This document shows positions 17,118 to 27,815 of a stretch of 64,000 nucleotides of DNA, in pieces. Source of the stretch: JADJOY01 sp016713535 [NCBI: Deltaproteobacteria bacterium] (GTDB lineage: Bacteria; JADJOY01); the NCBI GenBank assembly GCA_016713535.1, contig JADJOY010000004.1, forward strand, positions 310,001-374,000, read 5' to 3'. Position 1 is the stretch's first letter; each line of letters starts with the position of its first letter. The notes beneath the pieces are model-generated. The model made no database searches, was not told where the DNA came from, and worked only from the letters and a program-made list of their open reading frames with translations. A program made the position numbers and the translations under genes.

Positions 17118-18270
17118 GGTCGGAGCGCGCGTCGACGGAGGGGTGCTGGGCGTGGATGCGCTTCACGCGCGGTCCGATCGAGCACAGCATCTCGTACGGA
17201 ATGGTACTCGCAAGAGCGGCCACCTCGGCCACCGAGGGGACACCGGGGGTGTGGCCGAACAGGATCGCCTCGTCGCCGGGCACGACGTGAGGGGCGTCGG
17301 TGACGTCGACCAGGGTCATGTCCATGGTGACGGCACCCCGGATCGGACGGCGTGCCCCCCCCACCGTGAGCTCGCCGCGGTTGGACAGTAGCACCGGCAC
17401 GCCGTCGGCGTATCCGATCGCGAGCACCGCGAGGCGCGTGGCGCGCTCGGTCACGAAGAGCCGCCGGTAGCTCACCGACGCCCCCGCCGGCAGCTCGCGC
17501 ACCCGGAGCACGGTGGCGCGCACCTCCATGACCGGCTCGAGGTCGAGGCCCGACGCCTCGGGGCGCCCCGGATGGACGCCGTAGAGCGCGAGGCCGGGCC
17601 GCACCAGGTTGTGGCGGCCGATCGGGTGGTAGAGGGCGCCACCGCTGTTGGCGACGTGGGTGATCGGCGAGGCGAAGCCGGCGGCGCGGGCCTCGTCGAG
17701 CTTGGCGTCGAAGAGAGCGAGCTGCCGGGCGGTGAAGTCGCGCCCGGCGGGGCTCTCGTCCTCGGACACCGAGAGGTGCGACATCAGTCCCTCGACCTCG
17801 AGCCCACCGAGCTGGCGCACGAAGCGCAGGAACGGTACGAGCTCGTCGGGAAGCAGCCCGAGGCGGCCCATGCCGGTGTCGATCTTGACGTGGATGCGTG
17901 CGGTCCGGTCCTGGGCGCGGGCGGCGTCCGAGAGCGCCTTTGCCTCGTCGGCGTTGTCGACCATCGCGGTGAGGTGGTGGCGGACGACCGCACGCGCTTC
18001 GTCCGGGCGCGCGCCGGCGAGCACCAGGATCGGCGCGTCGATGCCGCGGCTGCGCAGGAAGAGGCCCTCGCTCGGCGACGACACCCCGAGCCCCCACACG
18101 CCCTCGGCGACCAGCCGCCGCGCCACCGGCTCCATGCCGTGGCCGTAGGCGTCGGCCTTGACCACGCCGAGCACGCGCACCTCGGGGCCGACCCGCGCGC
18201 GGATGCGCGCCAGGTTCCGGGCCAGCCGATCGAGGTCGATCGTGGCGACCGCGCGAGGGGCGATGTCCAT
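17110..18270 (-). CDS. alr: alanine racemase
   Basis: PLP enzyme interconverting L- and D-alanine for peptidoglycan. It is 386 residues from ATG 18270 (MDIAPRAVATIDLDRL). The PLP lysine is K38 in GVVKADAYGHG. Further family motifs are HVKIDTGMGRLG, the SYRR and AIGYADGVP segments that carry the barrel/C-domain active site, and AVTMDMTLVDVT. An upstream in-frame ATG at 18321 would add 17 residues with no similarity, so I prefer 18270. It overlaps mlaE by 8 bp. Confidence 0.95.
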   Translation of the reverse strand: MDIAPRAVATIDLDRLARNLARIRARVGPEVRVLGVVKADAYGHGMEPVARRLVAEGVWGLGVSSPSEGLFLRSRGIDAPILVLAGARPDEARAVVRHHLTAMVDNADEAKALSDAARAQDRTARIHVKIDTGMGRLGLLPDELVPFLRFVRQLGGLEVEGLMSHLSVSEDESPAGRDFTARQLALFDAKLDEARAAGFASPITHVANSGGALYHPIGRHNLVRPGLALYGVHPGRPEASGLDLEPVMEVRATVLRVRELPAGASVSYRRLFVTERATRLAVLAIGYADGVPVLLSNRGELTVGGARRPIRGAVTMDMTLVDVTDAPHVVPGDEAILFGHTPGVPSVAEVAALASTIPYEMLCSIGPRVKRIHAQHPSVDARSDHE

Positions 18271-18354
18271 CGGAAAATGGGGAAAAGCTCGGGATCTACC
18301 ACCCGGCCGAGGGCCGGACAAGGCGCGCCCCGGGGGGGCGGGCGATCGCCGTGC

Positions 18355-18954
18355 TCAGCGCCCTTCCAGGGCCGCTCGGTAGATCGAGTTGCGCGGCCGC
18401 GCCACCACCCGGCGCAGGATCGGCTCGAAGAAGTCGAGCGGCAGCGTCTCGGCGCGGGCGTCGAAGGCGGGGCCGTCGTACGCGGCGCAGAACTCCGCGG
18501 TGAGCGCGAAGCACGGGTGGTCGCGGAACGCGTCGCGCATGTTCCGGTCCATCCCCACGTGATGGAAGAAGTAGTAGCCCTGGAAGATCCCGTGGTGGGC
18601 GACCATCCAGTGGTACTCCTCGGACACGAACGGCTTCACGATCGCCGCGGCGATGTCCGGGTGGTTGAACGTGCCGAGCGTGTCGCCGATGTCGTGGAGC
18701 AGCGCGCACACCACGTACTCCTCGTCGCGCCCGTCACGGTGGGCGCGGGTGGCGGTCTGGAGCGAGTGGGTGAGGCGGTCGACCGGGAAGCCGCCGAAGT
18801 CGCCGTCGAGGAGCTTCAGGTGGCCGAGCACCCGGTCGGCGAGCCCCTGCGCGTAGCGCGCGAACTCGGTGGCGATGATCGCCCAGTCGTCGGCGGTGCC
18901 CGCCTCCATGGTGGTGAACGTGGCGCGGTCGGCGGGTGAGCGGCTGGCGGTCAT
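18355..18954 (-). CDS. HD-domain protein, PhnZ/inositol-oxygenase-like
   Basis: 199 residues. The metal ligands expected of HD proteins are visible: H63 (LTHSLQTA), H87-D88 (CALLHDIGD), H98 (FNHPD), and H120-H121 (VAHHGIFQGYYFFHHVGMD). The short length and the order H...HD...H...H resemble the mixed-valent di-iron oxygenase subgroup (PhnZ, MIOX) and related phosphonate-associated HD proteins. A phosphohydrolase function is equally possible. No phosphonate genes are nearby. It is 84 bp upstream of alr on the same strand. Confidence 0.75.
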   Translation of the reverse strand: MTASRSPADRATFTTMEAGTADDWAIIATEFARYAQGLADRVLGHLKLLDGDFGGFPVDRLTHSLQTATRAHRDGRDEEYVVCALLHDIGDTLGTFNHPDIAAAIVKPFVSEEYHWMVAHHGIFQGYYFFHHVGMDRNMRDAFRDHPCFALTAEFCAAYDGPAFDARAETLPLDFFEPILRRVVARPRNSIYRAALEGR

Positions 18955-19050
18955 CGGCGCGGACCTCCGGTGAGGGGCGGCGGGACCCGGCATCGTTGCA
19001 CGGCAAGCGATCAACTTGGAGCCCCGGTGGGCGTGTACCACCCTAGCCCC

Positions 19051-20724
19051 ATGGATTGTCCGCGCTGCCATGCAGCCCTGGAGGACTCCGCCGCGGCGTG
19101 CGCCGGGTGTGGGCACGAGCTCTCGTGGGGCTCGGCCGCGGACACCTATCCGAGCCAGAGCGACGGGGCGTTCGGCCACGCGCTCTTCCGCCCCGGCGCC
19201 CTGGTGGCGGGGCGCTACGACATCGTCGAGAAGATCGGGCGCGGCGGGATGGGCGTGGTCTACCGCGCTCACGATCGCGACCTCGACGAGACCGTCGCGC
19301 TCAAGATCATCCACCCGAGCCTGATCTCGGTGGACGAGACGATCGTCGAGCGCTTCAAGCACGAGACCCGCGTCGCGCGGCGCTTGGCACACCCCAACAT
19401 CCTCAAGGTCTTCGACCTCGGCAGCGTCGGTGACGTCTTCTACCTGTCGATGGAATACCTCGAGGGCACCGACCTCAAGACCCACCTCCAGGCGCACGGG
19501 CCGATGGCGATCGACGAGGCCATCGACGTCGCCTGCCAGGTGTGCGCCGGGCTCGCCTACGCGCACGCGAGCGGCGTGATCCACCGCGACGTCAAGCCGC
19601 ACAACATCTTCCTGGTCGATCCGGCGACGCGCTTCGGCTCGACCATGCTCGATCCCGGCGAGCCGCCGTCGCGGTGGGTCGTCAAGATCCTCGACTTCGG
19701 GCTCGCCAAGGCGATCGACGTCACCCAGCTGAGCGCCAGCGGTCAGCTCCTCGGCACTCCGGTCTACATCGCGCCGGAGCAGGCCAACCCCAAGAAGGGC
19801 GTGCCGCTCGACCACCGCGCCGACCTCTACTCCCTCGGCATCGTGCTCTACCAGATGTTCACCGGGGAGGTGCCGTTCCAGGGTGCGACGCCGATCGAGA
19901 CCGCGCTCATGCACGTGAACGAGCCGCCCGCGCCGCCGCGCACCCTGCGCGCCGACCTGCCCGAGATGATCGAGCGGGTGATCCTGAAGGCGCTCGCCAA
20001 GGACCGCGACGAGCGCTACGCCGACGCGCGTCAGATCTCCAGCGACCTCCGCGGCCAGACACGCTTCTTCGCCGAGCGCACTCCGTACGCCGCCCCGGCG
20101 GTGGCCGCCCGCGAGGCGCGGCCGCGCTCGGGCGAGCATCCGCCCCGCGATTTCACGCCCAGCAACCTGACGCCCCCCGCGCCGCTGCCGTTCGAGAGCG
20201 ACGACGCCTCGGGGACGGCGACGGCGCTGCCGCGCGGGCCGCGCCGCGGCGGCGGCGGCGCGTGGTGGCTCGCGATCGCGCTCTTGGTGGTGGGCGGCGC
20301 CGGCGTCGGCTGGAACGTGTTCCTGCGTCCGGCGCTGATCCGCATGGGCTACGGCGACGTGCTGCCCGGCTCGCCGGTCGGGCTGCCCATTGCCGACGCG
20401 CGCAAGCAGGCGCGCCACAACGTGACGCTGATCGCGGGCGGGCTCGAGCGCCTCTATTCGGGAGGCGGGTTCTCGTACACCGACGGGGCTGGGGCCTGCC
20501 CCGGCTCCAAGACCTACAGCGATGCGGGCACCACGATCCCCGACCTCGAGGTGCGCCTCGAAGGCGGCGATTACTGGTACACGATCACGGTCCTCGACGA
20601 CGACTCGGACGGGCTGTGCGACAAGTACGCGATCACCGCCGCCGGGATCCGGCCGCCAGCCTCGGAGGATCCACCGCTCACGCTGACGAGCGAGGGAAAC
20701 AAGACCGGCCCGTGGGATCCGTAG
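19051..20724 (+). CDS. membrane-anchored Ser/Thr protein kinase with N-terminal zinc ribbon
   Basis: 557 residues. A zinc ribbon (CPRC 3-6, CAGC 17-20) precedes a complete Hanks-type kinase domain (about 55-335): GRGGMGVVY glycine loop, K85 (VALKII), HRDVKPHN at 178-185, DFG at 215-217, GTPVYIAPEQ and DLYSLGIVLYQMFTGEVPF. A proline-rich linker and one membrane helix (WWLAIALLVVGGAGVGW, about residues 405-423) lead to a C-terminal extracytoplasmic domain resembling a pseudopilin-like or minor-pilin fold (GACPGSKTYSDAG, DDDSDGLCDKYAIT). All catalytic residues are present, unlike the two other kinase-like proteins in this window. Targets are unknown. Confidence 0.92.
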   Translation: MDCPRCHAALEDSAAACAGCGHELSWGSAADTYPSQSDGAFGHALFRPGALVAGRYDIVEKIGRGGMGVVYRAHDRDLDETVALKIIHPSLISVDETIVERFKHETRVARRLAHPNILKVFDLGSVGDVFYLSMEYLEGTDLKTHLQAHGPMAIDEAIDVACQVCAGLAYAHASGVIHRDVKPHNIFLVDPATRFGSTMLDPGEPPSRWVVKILDFGLAKAIDVTQLSASGQLLGTPVYIAPEQANPKKGVPLDHRADLYSLGIVLYQMFTGEVPFQGATPIETALMHVNEPPAPPRTLRADLPEMIERVILKALAKDRDERYADARQISSDLRGQTRFFAERTPYAAPAVAAREARPRSGEHPPRDFTPSNLTPPAPLPFESDDASGTATALPRGPRRGGGGAWWLAIALLVVGGAGVGWNVFLRPALIRMGYGDVLPGSPVGLPIADARKQARHNVTLIAGGLERLYSGGGFSYTDGAGACPGSKTYSDAGTTIPDLEVRLEGGDYWYTITVLDDDSDGLCDKYAITAAGIRPPASEDPPLTLTSEGNKTGPWDP

Positions 20725-20745
20725 GGGCGGGGCCTGTCCCCGCCC
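20725..20745. terminator. GC hairpin between convergent genes
   Basis: GGGCGGGG-cctgt-CCCCGCCC starts right after the kinase stop and lies 16 bp before the end of the converging gene. The stem is 8 bp and perfect, but no U tract follows, so it may instead be a REP-type element; a similar GTAGGGG-leading hairpin is at 44403. Confidence 0.35.
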
Positions 20746-20761
20746 GCGGGGTTCCCACCGC

Positions 20762-21722
20762 TCACCGGAACACGCTGGCGGCGACGTCTCGGACCACGCT
20801 GCGATCCGGGGACTCAGGGCGCGCCGCCACCTCGGTCACGTGGCCGGGCAGCGCCGCCGCTGGCGCGAGCTCGGCGGCGGTGGCGAGGTGGCGCGCGGCG
20901 TCGAGGGGCGCGCCGTCGACCTCGTCGGCGAGCGTGGCCTCGAGGCGGGCATCCACGGCGGCCAGGCTCTCGACCACGTGGAGCGGATACCACCGGCTCT
21001 TGTTCACTCTCCCCTCGGCGTCGACGGCGTCGAATCGGTAGTTCACCGTGCGCGTGGCGAGGGTCACGCCGGCGGGGAGCTCGGCGCTCCACGCCGCGCC
21101 GTCCCGGTGGAGCGGCGCGCGCCAGGCCGCGCTCGAGGGCCTCGGTTGCGTAGACGACCTCGAGCGCCGCTGCGTCGCGCCAGCTCGCGCCGGCCACGAC
21201 GTCGAGGGCGACCGCCTGGCCGCGCACGGCGACGAGCGGCGGCAGGTGCGTGAGGCCGGGAATGCCGCCCGGGTCCGCAGCGCGCTCGCGTCCCAGCGCC
21301 GCCTGGCGCGCGGCCTCGAAGAGACGCCGCACCTTGGGAGGGGTGACCGCCGCGAGCGGCAGCGCCTCGGGCTCGATCGCGAGGCCCTTCGCGAACGCCT
21401 GGTGCGCGGCGGGCCCGTCGCCGCCGAGGCCGCGCGCGACACCCACCTGCACCCACGCGAACGCGGCGCCGTGACAGAGCCGCAGCGCCCGCGGATCGTC
21501 GCCGTCGAGGCTCTCTCGGGCGCGCTCGCACTCACCGTCCAGTCGCACGGCCGCCGGCTCGAGGATCGCGCGGGCGCGCGCGCCGTCGCCGTTCGCGAGC
21601 GCGTCGCCGCCCGCGAGCAGCTCCGGGTCGGTGACGCCCACCGGCGCCGCGAGCGCGGCGGGGCTCGCGGCGAGGAGGAGCGCCAGCGCCGCGAGTGCCG
21701 CGCGACGGTGCCGCTCAGCCAT
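20762..21722 (-). CDS. exported hypothetical protein of the pseudokinase operon, frameshifted
   Basis: It starts MAERHRRAALAALALLLAAS with a clear Sec signal peptide ending near ALAAP. The mature part has a TPR-like alpha region (GGDALANGDGARARAILEPA, HQAFAKGLAIEPEALPLA, PPKVRRLFEAAR) and then a beta-rich C-domain. At about 21125 the frame shifts; the native sequence continues as APLHRDGAAWSAELPAG, TVNYRFDAVDAEGRVNKSRW and TEVAARPESPD to the stop at 20762. It is likely a one-base assembly error. The ATG overlaps the end of the pseudokinase gene by 8 bp. Periplasmic location and a scaffold role are inferences from signal peptide and repeats. Confidence 0.7.
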
Positions 21723-23298
21723 CGTTCCTCGCCAGGTCGATCGCGACGCGCTGGCTCTCGCCGCCGTGGACGGTGACCTGCACCGAGCGGCGGCGGCCCT
21801 GCTCGCCTTCCACGTCGATGGTGTGGGCGCCGGCGGCGAGCTCGAGCGGCGGCATCGGGGTCTGGTCCACGAACTTGCCGTCCACGAACACGTTGCCCCA
21901 CGGCCGCACCTCGATCGCGACGTGCCCCGAGCGCGTCGCCGCGGCGCGATCGGCGTCGACGGCGAGGAGCTCGGCGGCGATCTCGGCATCGCCGCCGAAC
22001 GCGCGGTCGAGCGCGCTCAGGTAGCGGTGCGCGGCGTCGAAGTCGCCGTGCTCGCGGCGCTCGTGGGCGAGGCGCAGGTAGGTGTCCCGGATGAGCGCGA
22101 CCCTGGCGCGTGCCTCGGGCTCGTCGGGCGCGAGCGTCAGGACCTGCCGGTAGCGGTCGAGAGCGCCGGGCTCGCTGCCGCCCAGGTACTTCTTCTGACG
22201 GAGGAGCGCGTCCCCCTCGGCGAGCAGCCGCGTGACGTCGGCGCGCCCCTCGGGGGGCGGCTCGGGCGTCGGGTGGACGGTCGCCACGGGCGAGGCCACG
22301 GGCGTGGGTCTGGGCGAGGCGGTGGTGGTGGAGCGCGCTGGACGAGGCGCCGGGCGGGCCGGCGCGGACGTCGCGATTCCGGACGCTGGCGCCGGCGAGG
22401 TGGCGAGCGCGGTCGCGGTCGCGGGCGCGGTCGAGACGACGGGCGCGACCTCGGCCGCTCGCGGCGCCTCGACGATCGGGCGCGGTGGCAGGGGCCGCCA
22501 GGGGGTCTCGGCCACGGCCGGCGCCTCGGGCGTGCCCTGCGGAGGGCTCGCCAGCGACCAGCCGAGGACGCCGGCGCCGGCGATCGCGAGCGACGCGACC
22601 ACGAGCCCCCACGCCGAGCGCGTACGCGACGCGGCGCTCGCCGCGACCGGCAGGCTCGGCTCGCCTGGGTTCGCGATCGCCGCCGCGCGCACCCGCGTCG
22701 CCGGCAGCGGCGCGCCGACCGGCGACGGCGGCAGCGGCTCGATCACCGCCTCGGGGAGCTTGCCGGTGAGCTTGTCGGCGAGCTCGCCGAGCGCGGCGAA
22801 GCGCTCGCCCGGATCCTTGGCGAGGCAGCGCAGCGCGACGGCGTCGAGCACCTCCGGCACGCCGGGCGCCACCTTCGACGGTGCCAGCGCCGCCTCGTGG
22901 CGGTGGGCGAGGGCCGCCTCGACCGGGTTCGAGCCGGCGAAGGGGAACCGCCCCACCAGCAAGTGGTAGAGGACCACGCCGAGGGCGTACACGTCCGAGC
23001 GTTCGTCGAGGTTTTCGCCGGGCGGCGGGCCGAAGCGCCCGCGAGCGGCGCTCGGTTCTTCGCCGCTCTTGCGCTGCGACGCCACGGTCCAGACGTCGAC
23101 GACCGGCGCGCCGCTGGCGTCGATCCGCACCAGGCCGGGCACCGCCTGCCCGGGCGTGACGCCGACGGCCCGCGCCGCGTGGACCTGGGTGGCGAGCGAC
23201 GCCACCAGCGCCGCCGCCTCGGCCGGCGTCGCGCGGCCGCGGTCGGCGAGCCACGCCTCGAACGGGTAGCCGTGCACGAACGCGGGGAGCACGCTCAT
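21715..23298 (-). CDS. pseudokinase C-lobe / TPR-like / PEGA-domain membrane protein
   Basis: 527 residues. The N-terminal about 190 residues correspond only to the C-lobe of a Hanks kinase (ENLDERSDVYALGVVLYHLL, VGRFPFAGSNPVEAALAHR, LRCLAKDPGERFAALGELA). There is no glycine loop, no catalytic Lys, no HRD and no DFG, so it cannot be an active kinase. A membrane helix (WGLVVASLAIAGAGVLGWSL) is followed by a long Pro/Ala/Thr linker, a TPR-like part (LLRQKKYLGGSEPGALDRY) and a C-terminal PEGA domain (GHVAIEVRPWGNVFVDGKF, GAHTIDVEGEQGRRRSV). It lies between a lipoprotein and an exported TPR-like protein with 4- and 8-bp overlaps. It is likely an envelope scaffold or sensor. Confidence 0.85.
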   Translation of the reverse strand: MSVLPAFVHGYPFEAWLADRGRATPAEAAALVASLATQVHAARAVGVTPGQAVPGLVRIDASGAPVVDVWTVASQRKSGEEPSAARGRFGPPPGENLDERSDVYALGVVLYHLLVGRFPFAGSNPVEAALAHRHEAALAPSKVAPGVPEVLDAVALRCLAKDPGERFAALGELADKLTGKLPEAVIEPLPPSPVGAPLPATRVRAAAIANPGEPSLPVAASAASRTRSAWGLVVASLAIAGAGVLGWSLASPPQGTPEAPAVAETPWRPLPPRPIVEAPRAAEVAPVVSTAPATATALATSPAPASGIATSAPARPAPRPARSTTTASPRPTPVASPVATVHPTPEPPPEGRADVTRLLAEGDALLRQKKYLGGSEPGALDRYRQVLTLAPDEPEARARVALIRDTYLRLAHERREHGDFDAAHRYLSALDRAFGGDAEIAAELLAVDADRAAATRSGHVAIEVRPWGNVFVDGKFVDQTPMPPLELAAGAHTIDVEGEQGRRRSVQVTVHGGESQRVAIDLARNDG

Positions 23299-23753
23299 GG
23301 CGCCGTCTCCGCGACCGTGAACGAGCGCCTCACCAGCGGCCGGTCGTCCCACGACACCTCGGCGACCCACGTGCCGGGCACCAGCGACGCGGGGCCGCCG
23401 CGCAGCGGTAGCCGCGCGACGAAGCCGGCGCGCGGGCGGTAGCCGCCCTCGCCGTTCACCGCCACCGGCCCGCTGTCGCCGAGCACGCGGCCCCGCGGGT
23501 CACGCCACCGCACCCGCACCGCGTGGGTGTCGACGACGTCGGCGAACGAGAGCCACAGCGACACCGCGTCGGCATCGGCGCGGAACGTGGTGTCGCGCAC
23601 CGTGGGACCGGCGAGCGGGCTCGCGACGGCGACCGACGTGAACGCCTGGTCGACGAGGCGGGTCTCGAGGGTGTGCGCGGCGCAGCCGGCGAGGGAGGTG
23701 CCCAGGGCGACGGCGAGGGCGGCCGGGAGGGGGAGGGCGTCGAGAGCTCGCAT
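23295..23753 (-). CDS. small lipoprotein
   Basis: 152 residues. The signal sequence LPAALAVALGTSLAGCAAH has a lipobox with Cys at about residue 22; the rest is a single beta-sandwich-like domain (DAVSLWLSFADVVDTHAVRV, GTWVAEVSWDDRPLVRRSF). It is the first gene of the operon, with its stop overlapping the pseudokinase start by 4 bp. No family is recognised. Its beta-sandwich and location suggest a periplasmic ligand or partner of the membrane pseudokinase. Confidence 0.7.
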   Translation of the reverse strand: MRALDALPLPAALAVALGTSLAGCAAHTLETRLVDQAFTSVAVASPLAGPTVRDTTFRADADAVSLWLSFADVVDTHAVRVRWRDPRGRVLGDSGPVAVNGEGGYRPRAGFVARLPLRGGPASLVPGTWVAEVSWDDRPLVRRSFTVAETAP

Positions 23754-23933
23754 CGGCGGTGGACCGTTCGAGCAACCGATGTGCCATTCGCGACGCCACG
23801 CCCAGGGGGCTGCAAATGTCACGAATCCCACGACGCGCGCCGTGCTCGCGGCGGACACCGGGCGGAATTCGTTGCGCTCGTGAAATTCGCGACGATCGTC
23901 GACGGGGTGCGCGTCACAGCCGCGGCGCGGGCG

Positions 23934-25118
23934 TCAACGGTCCGGCACGCTCTCGATCACACCGGACGTCGCGAGCGCCGCCGCCTGCTCGAGCAGCTCA
24001 CGCAGCTCCGGGATGTTGCCGTCGAATGGCCGGCGCGCCAGGTCGGCCAGTGCCGCGGCGGTGAGCGCGGCGGGCCGGCCGCCGTTGCGCGCCGCCCACT
24101 CGCCGAGGAGCTGAACGCAGAGCGCACCGAGGTCGTCGCCGCGCTCGCGCAGCGCGGGCACGTGCAGGACGCGGCTGGCGAGCCGCTCGGCGAGGCGGGG
24201 GTGGAGGGAGCCCTCGTCGCGGAGCGTGGCCGGCTCGGCGGAGGCGCTCGCGAGCAGGCGCGGCACCGGCCGGCCGTCGCGCAGCTCACCCGTCACCAGC
24301 CCGGCGAGCACGGCTTGCGCGGCGTCGTCGAGGTCCTCGATGTCGGCGACGAAGAGCGTGCCGCCGCGCGCCGCCTCCCACTTGGAGGCGATGCGAATCA
24401 CCCCGTGGAGCTCGTCGCCGCGGCCGATCGGGTCGGCGCCGGCCGGCAAGCTGCCGCGGCGCACGAGCGCCGCAGGCAAGCGCACGAACGGCTCGGCCGC
24501 GCGCGGCCCGTGGGCGTGGAGCGCGCGCGCAAGCTCGGCCCGACCCGAGCCGGGCTCGCCCACCAGGCACAGCTCGGCGGCGTCGCCCGCGCGCTCGCGC
24601 GCCGTGGCCAGGCACGCGCGCATCGCGGGGCTCGCGGCGGGGAACCACGCCCACTCGTGGGGCCGCGCCCGCGCTCGCGCGCAGGCGGCGGTTGGCCTCG
24701 GCGAGGAGGGCGGTCTCGGCGCCGAGCTGGCGCTCGCGCTCGGCGCGCTCGCGGAACGCCTCGCGCTCGGTGACGAGGCGCGCGAGCTCCAGCGCGTGCA
24801 CCGGTGACCAAGGCAGCAGCCAGTAGCGCTCGATCCCGCCGATCCGCACCACCTGGTAGAGATCGTCGCCGTCGGCGTGGCGAGTGAGGACGACCAGACC
24901 GGCGGCGGGCGCGGCCGCGCGCAGCCGCCTGAGCAGCTCCACCGTCGGTCGCGCCGCGCCCTTCGGGTCGACCACCACCAGCTCGACGGCGTCCGGCAAC
25001 GCGGTGTCGGGGTCGGCCGCCGCCACGTGGACCTCGACCGTGCGCCCGGCGGCGGCGAGGTCGCGCTCGATCCGCGCCGCGGTGTCGGCGTCGAGGCCGA
25101 GGAGGGCCACGCGCACGG

Positions 25119-25122
<4 letters not shown>
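23934..25122 (-). CDS. degenerate NtrC-like regulator without DNA-binding domain, frameshifted
   Basis: The N-terminus is a receiver-like domain (MTVRVALLGLDADTAARI, D52 in VVVDPKG, VVLTRHADGDD) that lacks the conserved Lys (YWLLPWSP). A coiled coil follows (EREAFRERAERERQLGAE), then after a frameshift near 24670 an AAA+ domain with a divergent Walker A (GEPGSGRAELARAL) and Walker B (GGTLFVADIEDLDD). The GAFTGA sigma-54 contact loop is not seen, and there is no Fis-type helix-turn-helix. The protein ends after NIPELRELLEQAAAL. The start overlaps the stop of the bona fide NtrC-type regulator by 4 bp. It could be an anti-activator or a partner forming mixed rings with it; this is inference. Confidence 0.7.
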
Positions 25123-26625
<1,503 letters not shown>

Positions 26626-26629
<4 letters not shown>

Positions 26630-27729
26630 TCGCCGGATCTCCCCGTGTGGCCGAGGTTTTCCGCGAAGGTCGGGACGACCGGCAGCTCCACGATGAAGAC
26701 CGTGCCGATGCCGGGATCGCTCTGCGCCGTGATGGTTCCGCCGTGTCGGTTCACGATGTCGTAGCTCGTAGCAAGGCCCAGGCCGGTTCCTTGACCGGGC
26801 TCCTTGGTGGTGAAGAACGGGTCGAAGATGCGCGCCAGCGTGGCCGCGTCCATGCCGCCGCCGTCGTCGGTGACACGGACCCGGACGCGCTCGGCGCCGA
26901 CCCGCTCGGTCTTGACCCACACGTGGCCGCGTCCGGGGATGGCGTCGGCGGCGTTCGAGAGCACGTTCATGAAGACGTGGTTGATCTGCGCGGCGTGGCA
27001 GCGCACCGCGGGCAGCGCGGCGTAGTCGCGCTCGACCTCGACGCGGTCCTTGAAGCGGTAGCCGAGCAGGCGGATCGTGGCGTCGAGCCCTTCGTGAAGG
27101 TCGACGTCCTTGAGCTCGCCCGCGTCCATGCGCGAGAAGGTCGTGAGGTCGCGGACCAGCTCGCCGATGCGCGTCGCGCCCTCCTCGAGGCCCTCGAGGA
27201 TCTCGTCGAGGTCGGCGTTGGTGCGCGCGAGCTTGGCCTCGTCGACCGCCTTCTGGAGCTCCCGGGCGGCGGCGGGGTCGGCCGGCGGATGGGCGAGGGT
27301 GACCGTGAGCACCCGGCGCAGGCGGTCGATCGCGCGGCGCAGGAAGGGCAGGTTGATGATGAGGTGCTGGGCCGGGTTGTTGAACTCGTGAGCGACGCCG
27401 GCGGCCATGCGGCCGAGCGACGCGAGCTTCTCGGACTGGACCACCTGGCGCTGCGCGTGCGAGACGCCGTCGATCGCGCGCTCCACCTCGCGCTTGCGCG
27501 TGTCGAGCGCCGCGGCGCGGCGGTCGAGCTCGGCGGCGCGCGCAACGAGCTCGTCACGCTCGCCGAGCGCCGCGCGGGCGGCGGCGAGGTCGCTCGTGAG
27601 CGCGGCGAGCCGGGCCTCGAGCGCCGCGGTGCGTCGGGCGTGGCCGCGGCGCGTGGTTGCCGCCAGCGCCGCGCCCGCGACGAGCCCCAAGGCACCGGCG
27701 CCGATCCCGATCCAGCCCGCGAGCTGCAT
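26626..27729 (-). CDS. sensor histidine kinase of the NtrC-type pair
   Basis: 367 residues: one N-terminal membrane helix (GWIGIGAGALGLVAGAALAA), a coiled coil (residues about 33-95, AALEARLAALTSDLAAARAA), and a DHp domain with phospho-acceptor H114 in SEKLASLGRMAAGVAHEFNN. The HATPase has N-box HVFMNVLSNAADAI, G1 VTDDGGGM, F-box FDPFFTTKEPGQGTGLGL and G-box GGTI. There is no periplasmic sensor domain, so the input is probably cytoplasmic or through a partner. The stop overlaps the regulator start (ATGA). ATG 27729 was chosen so the helix is at the N-terminus. Confidence 0.93.
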
Positions 27730-27815
27730 GGCGGCGCATCCTAAACCACCCACCACCCGGTGCGTCGAGTCCCGTCGAGTTGTAGGGGAATATCCTTGGT
27801 GCCAGGATCGCATTC

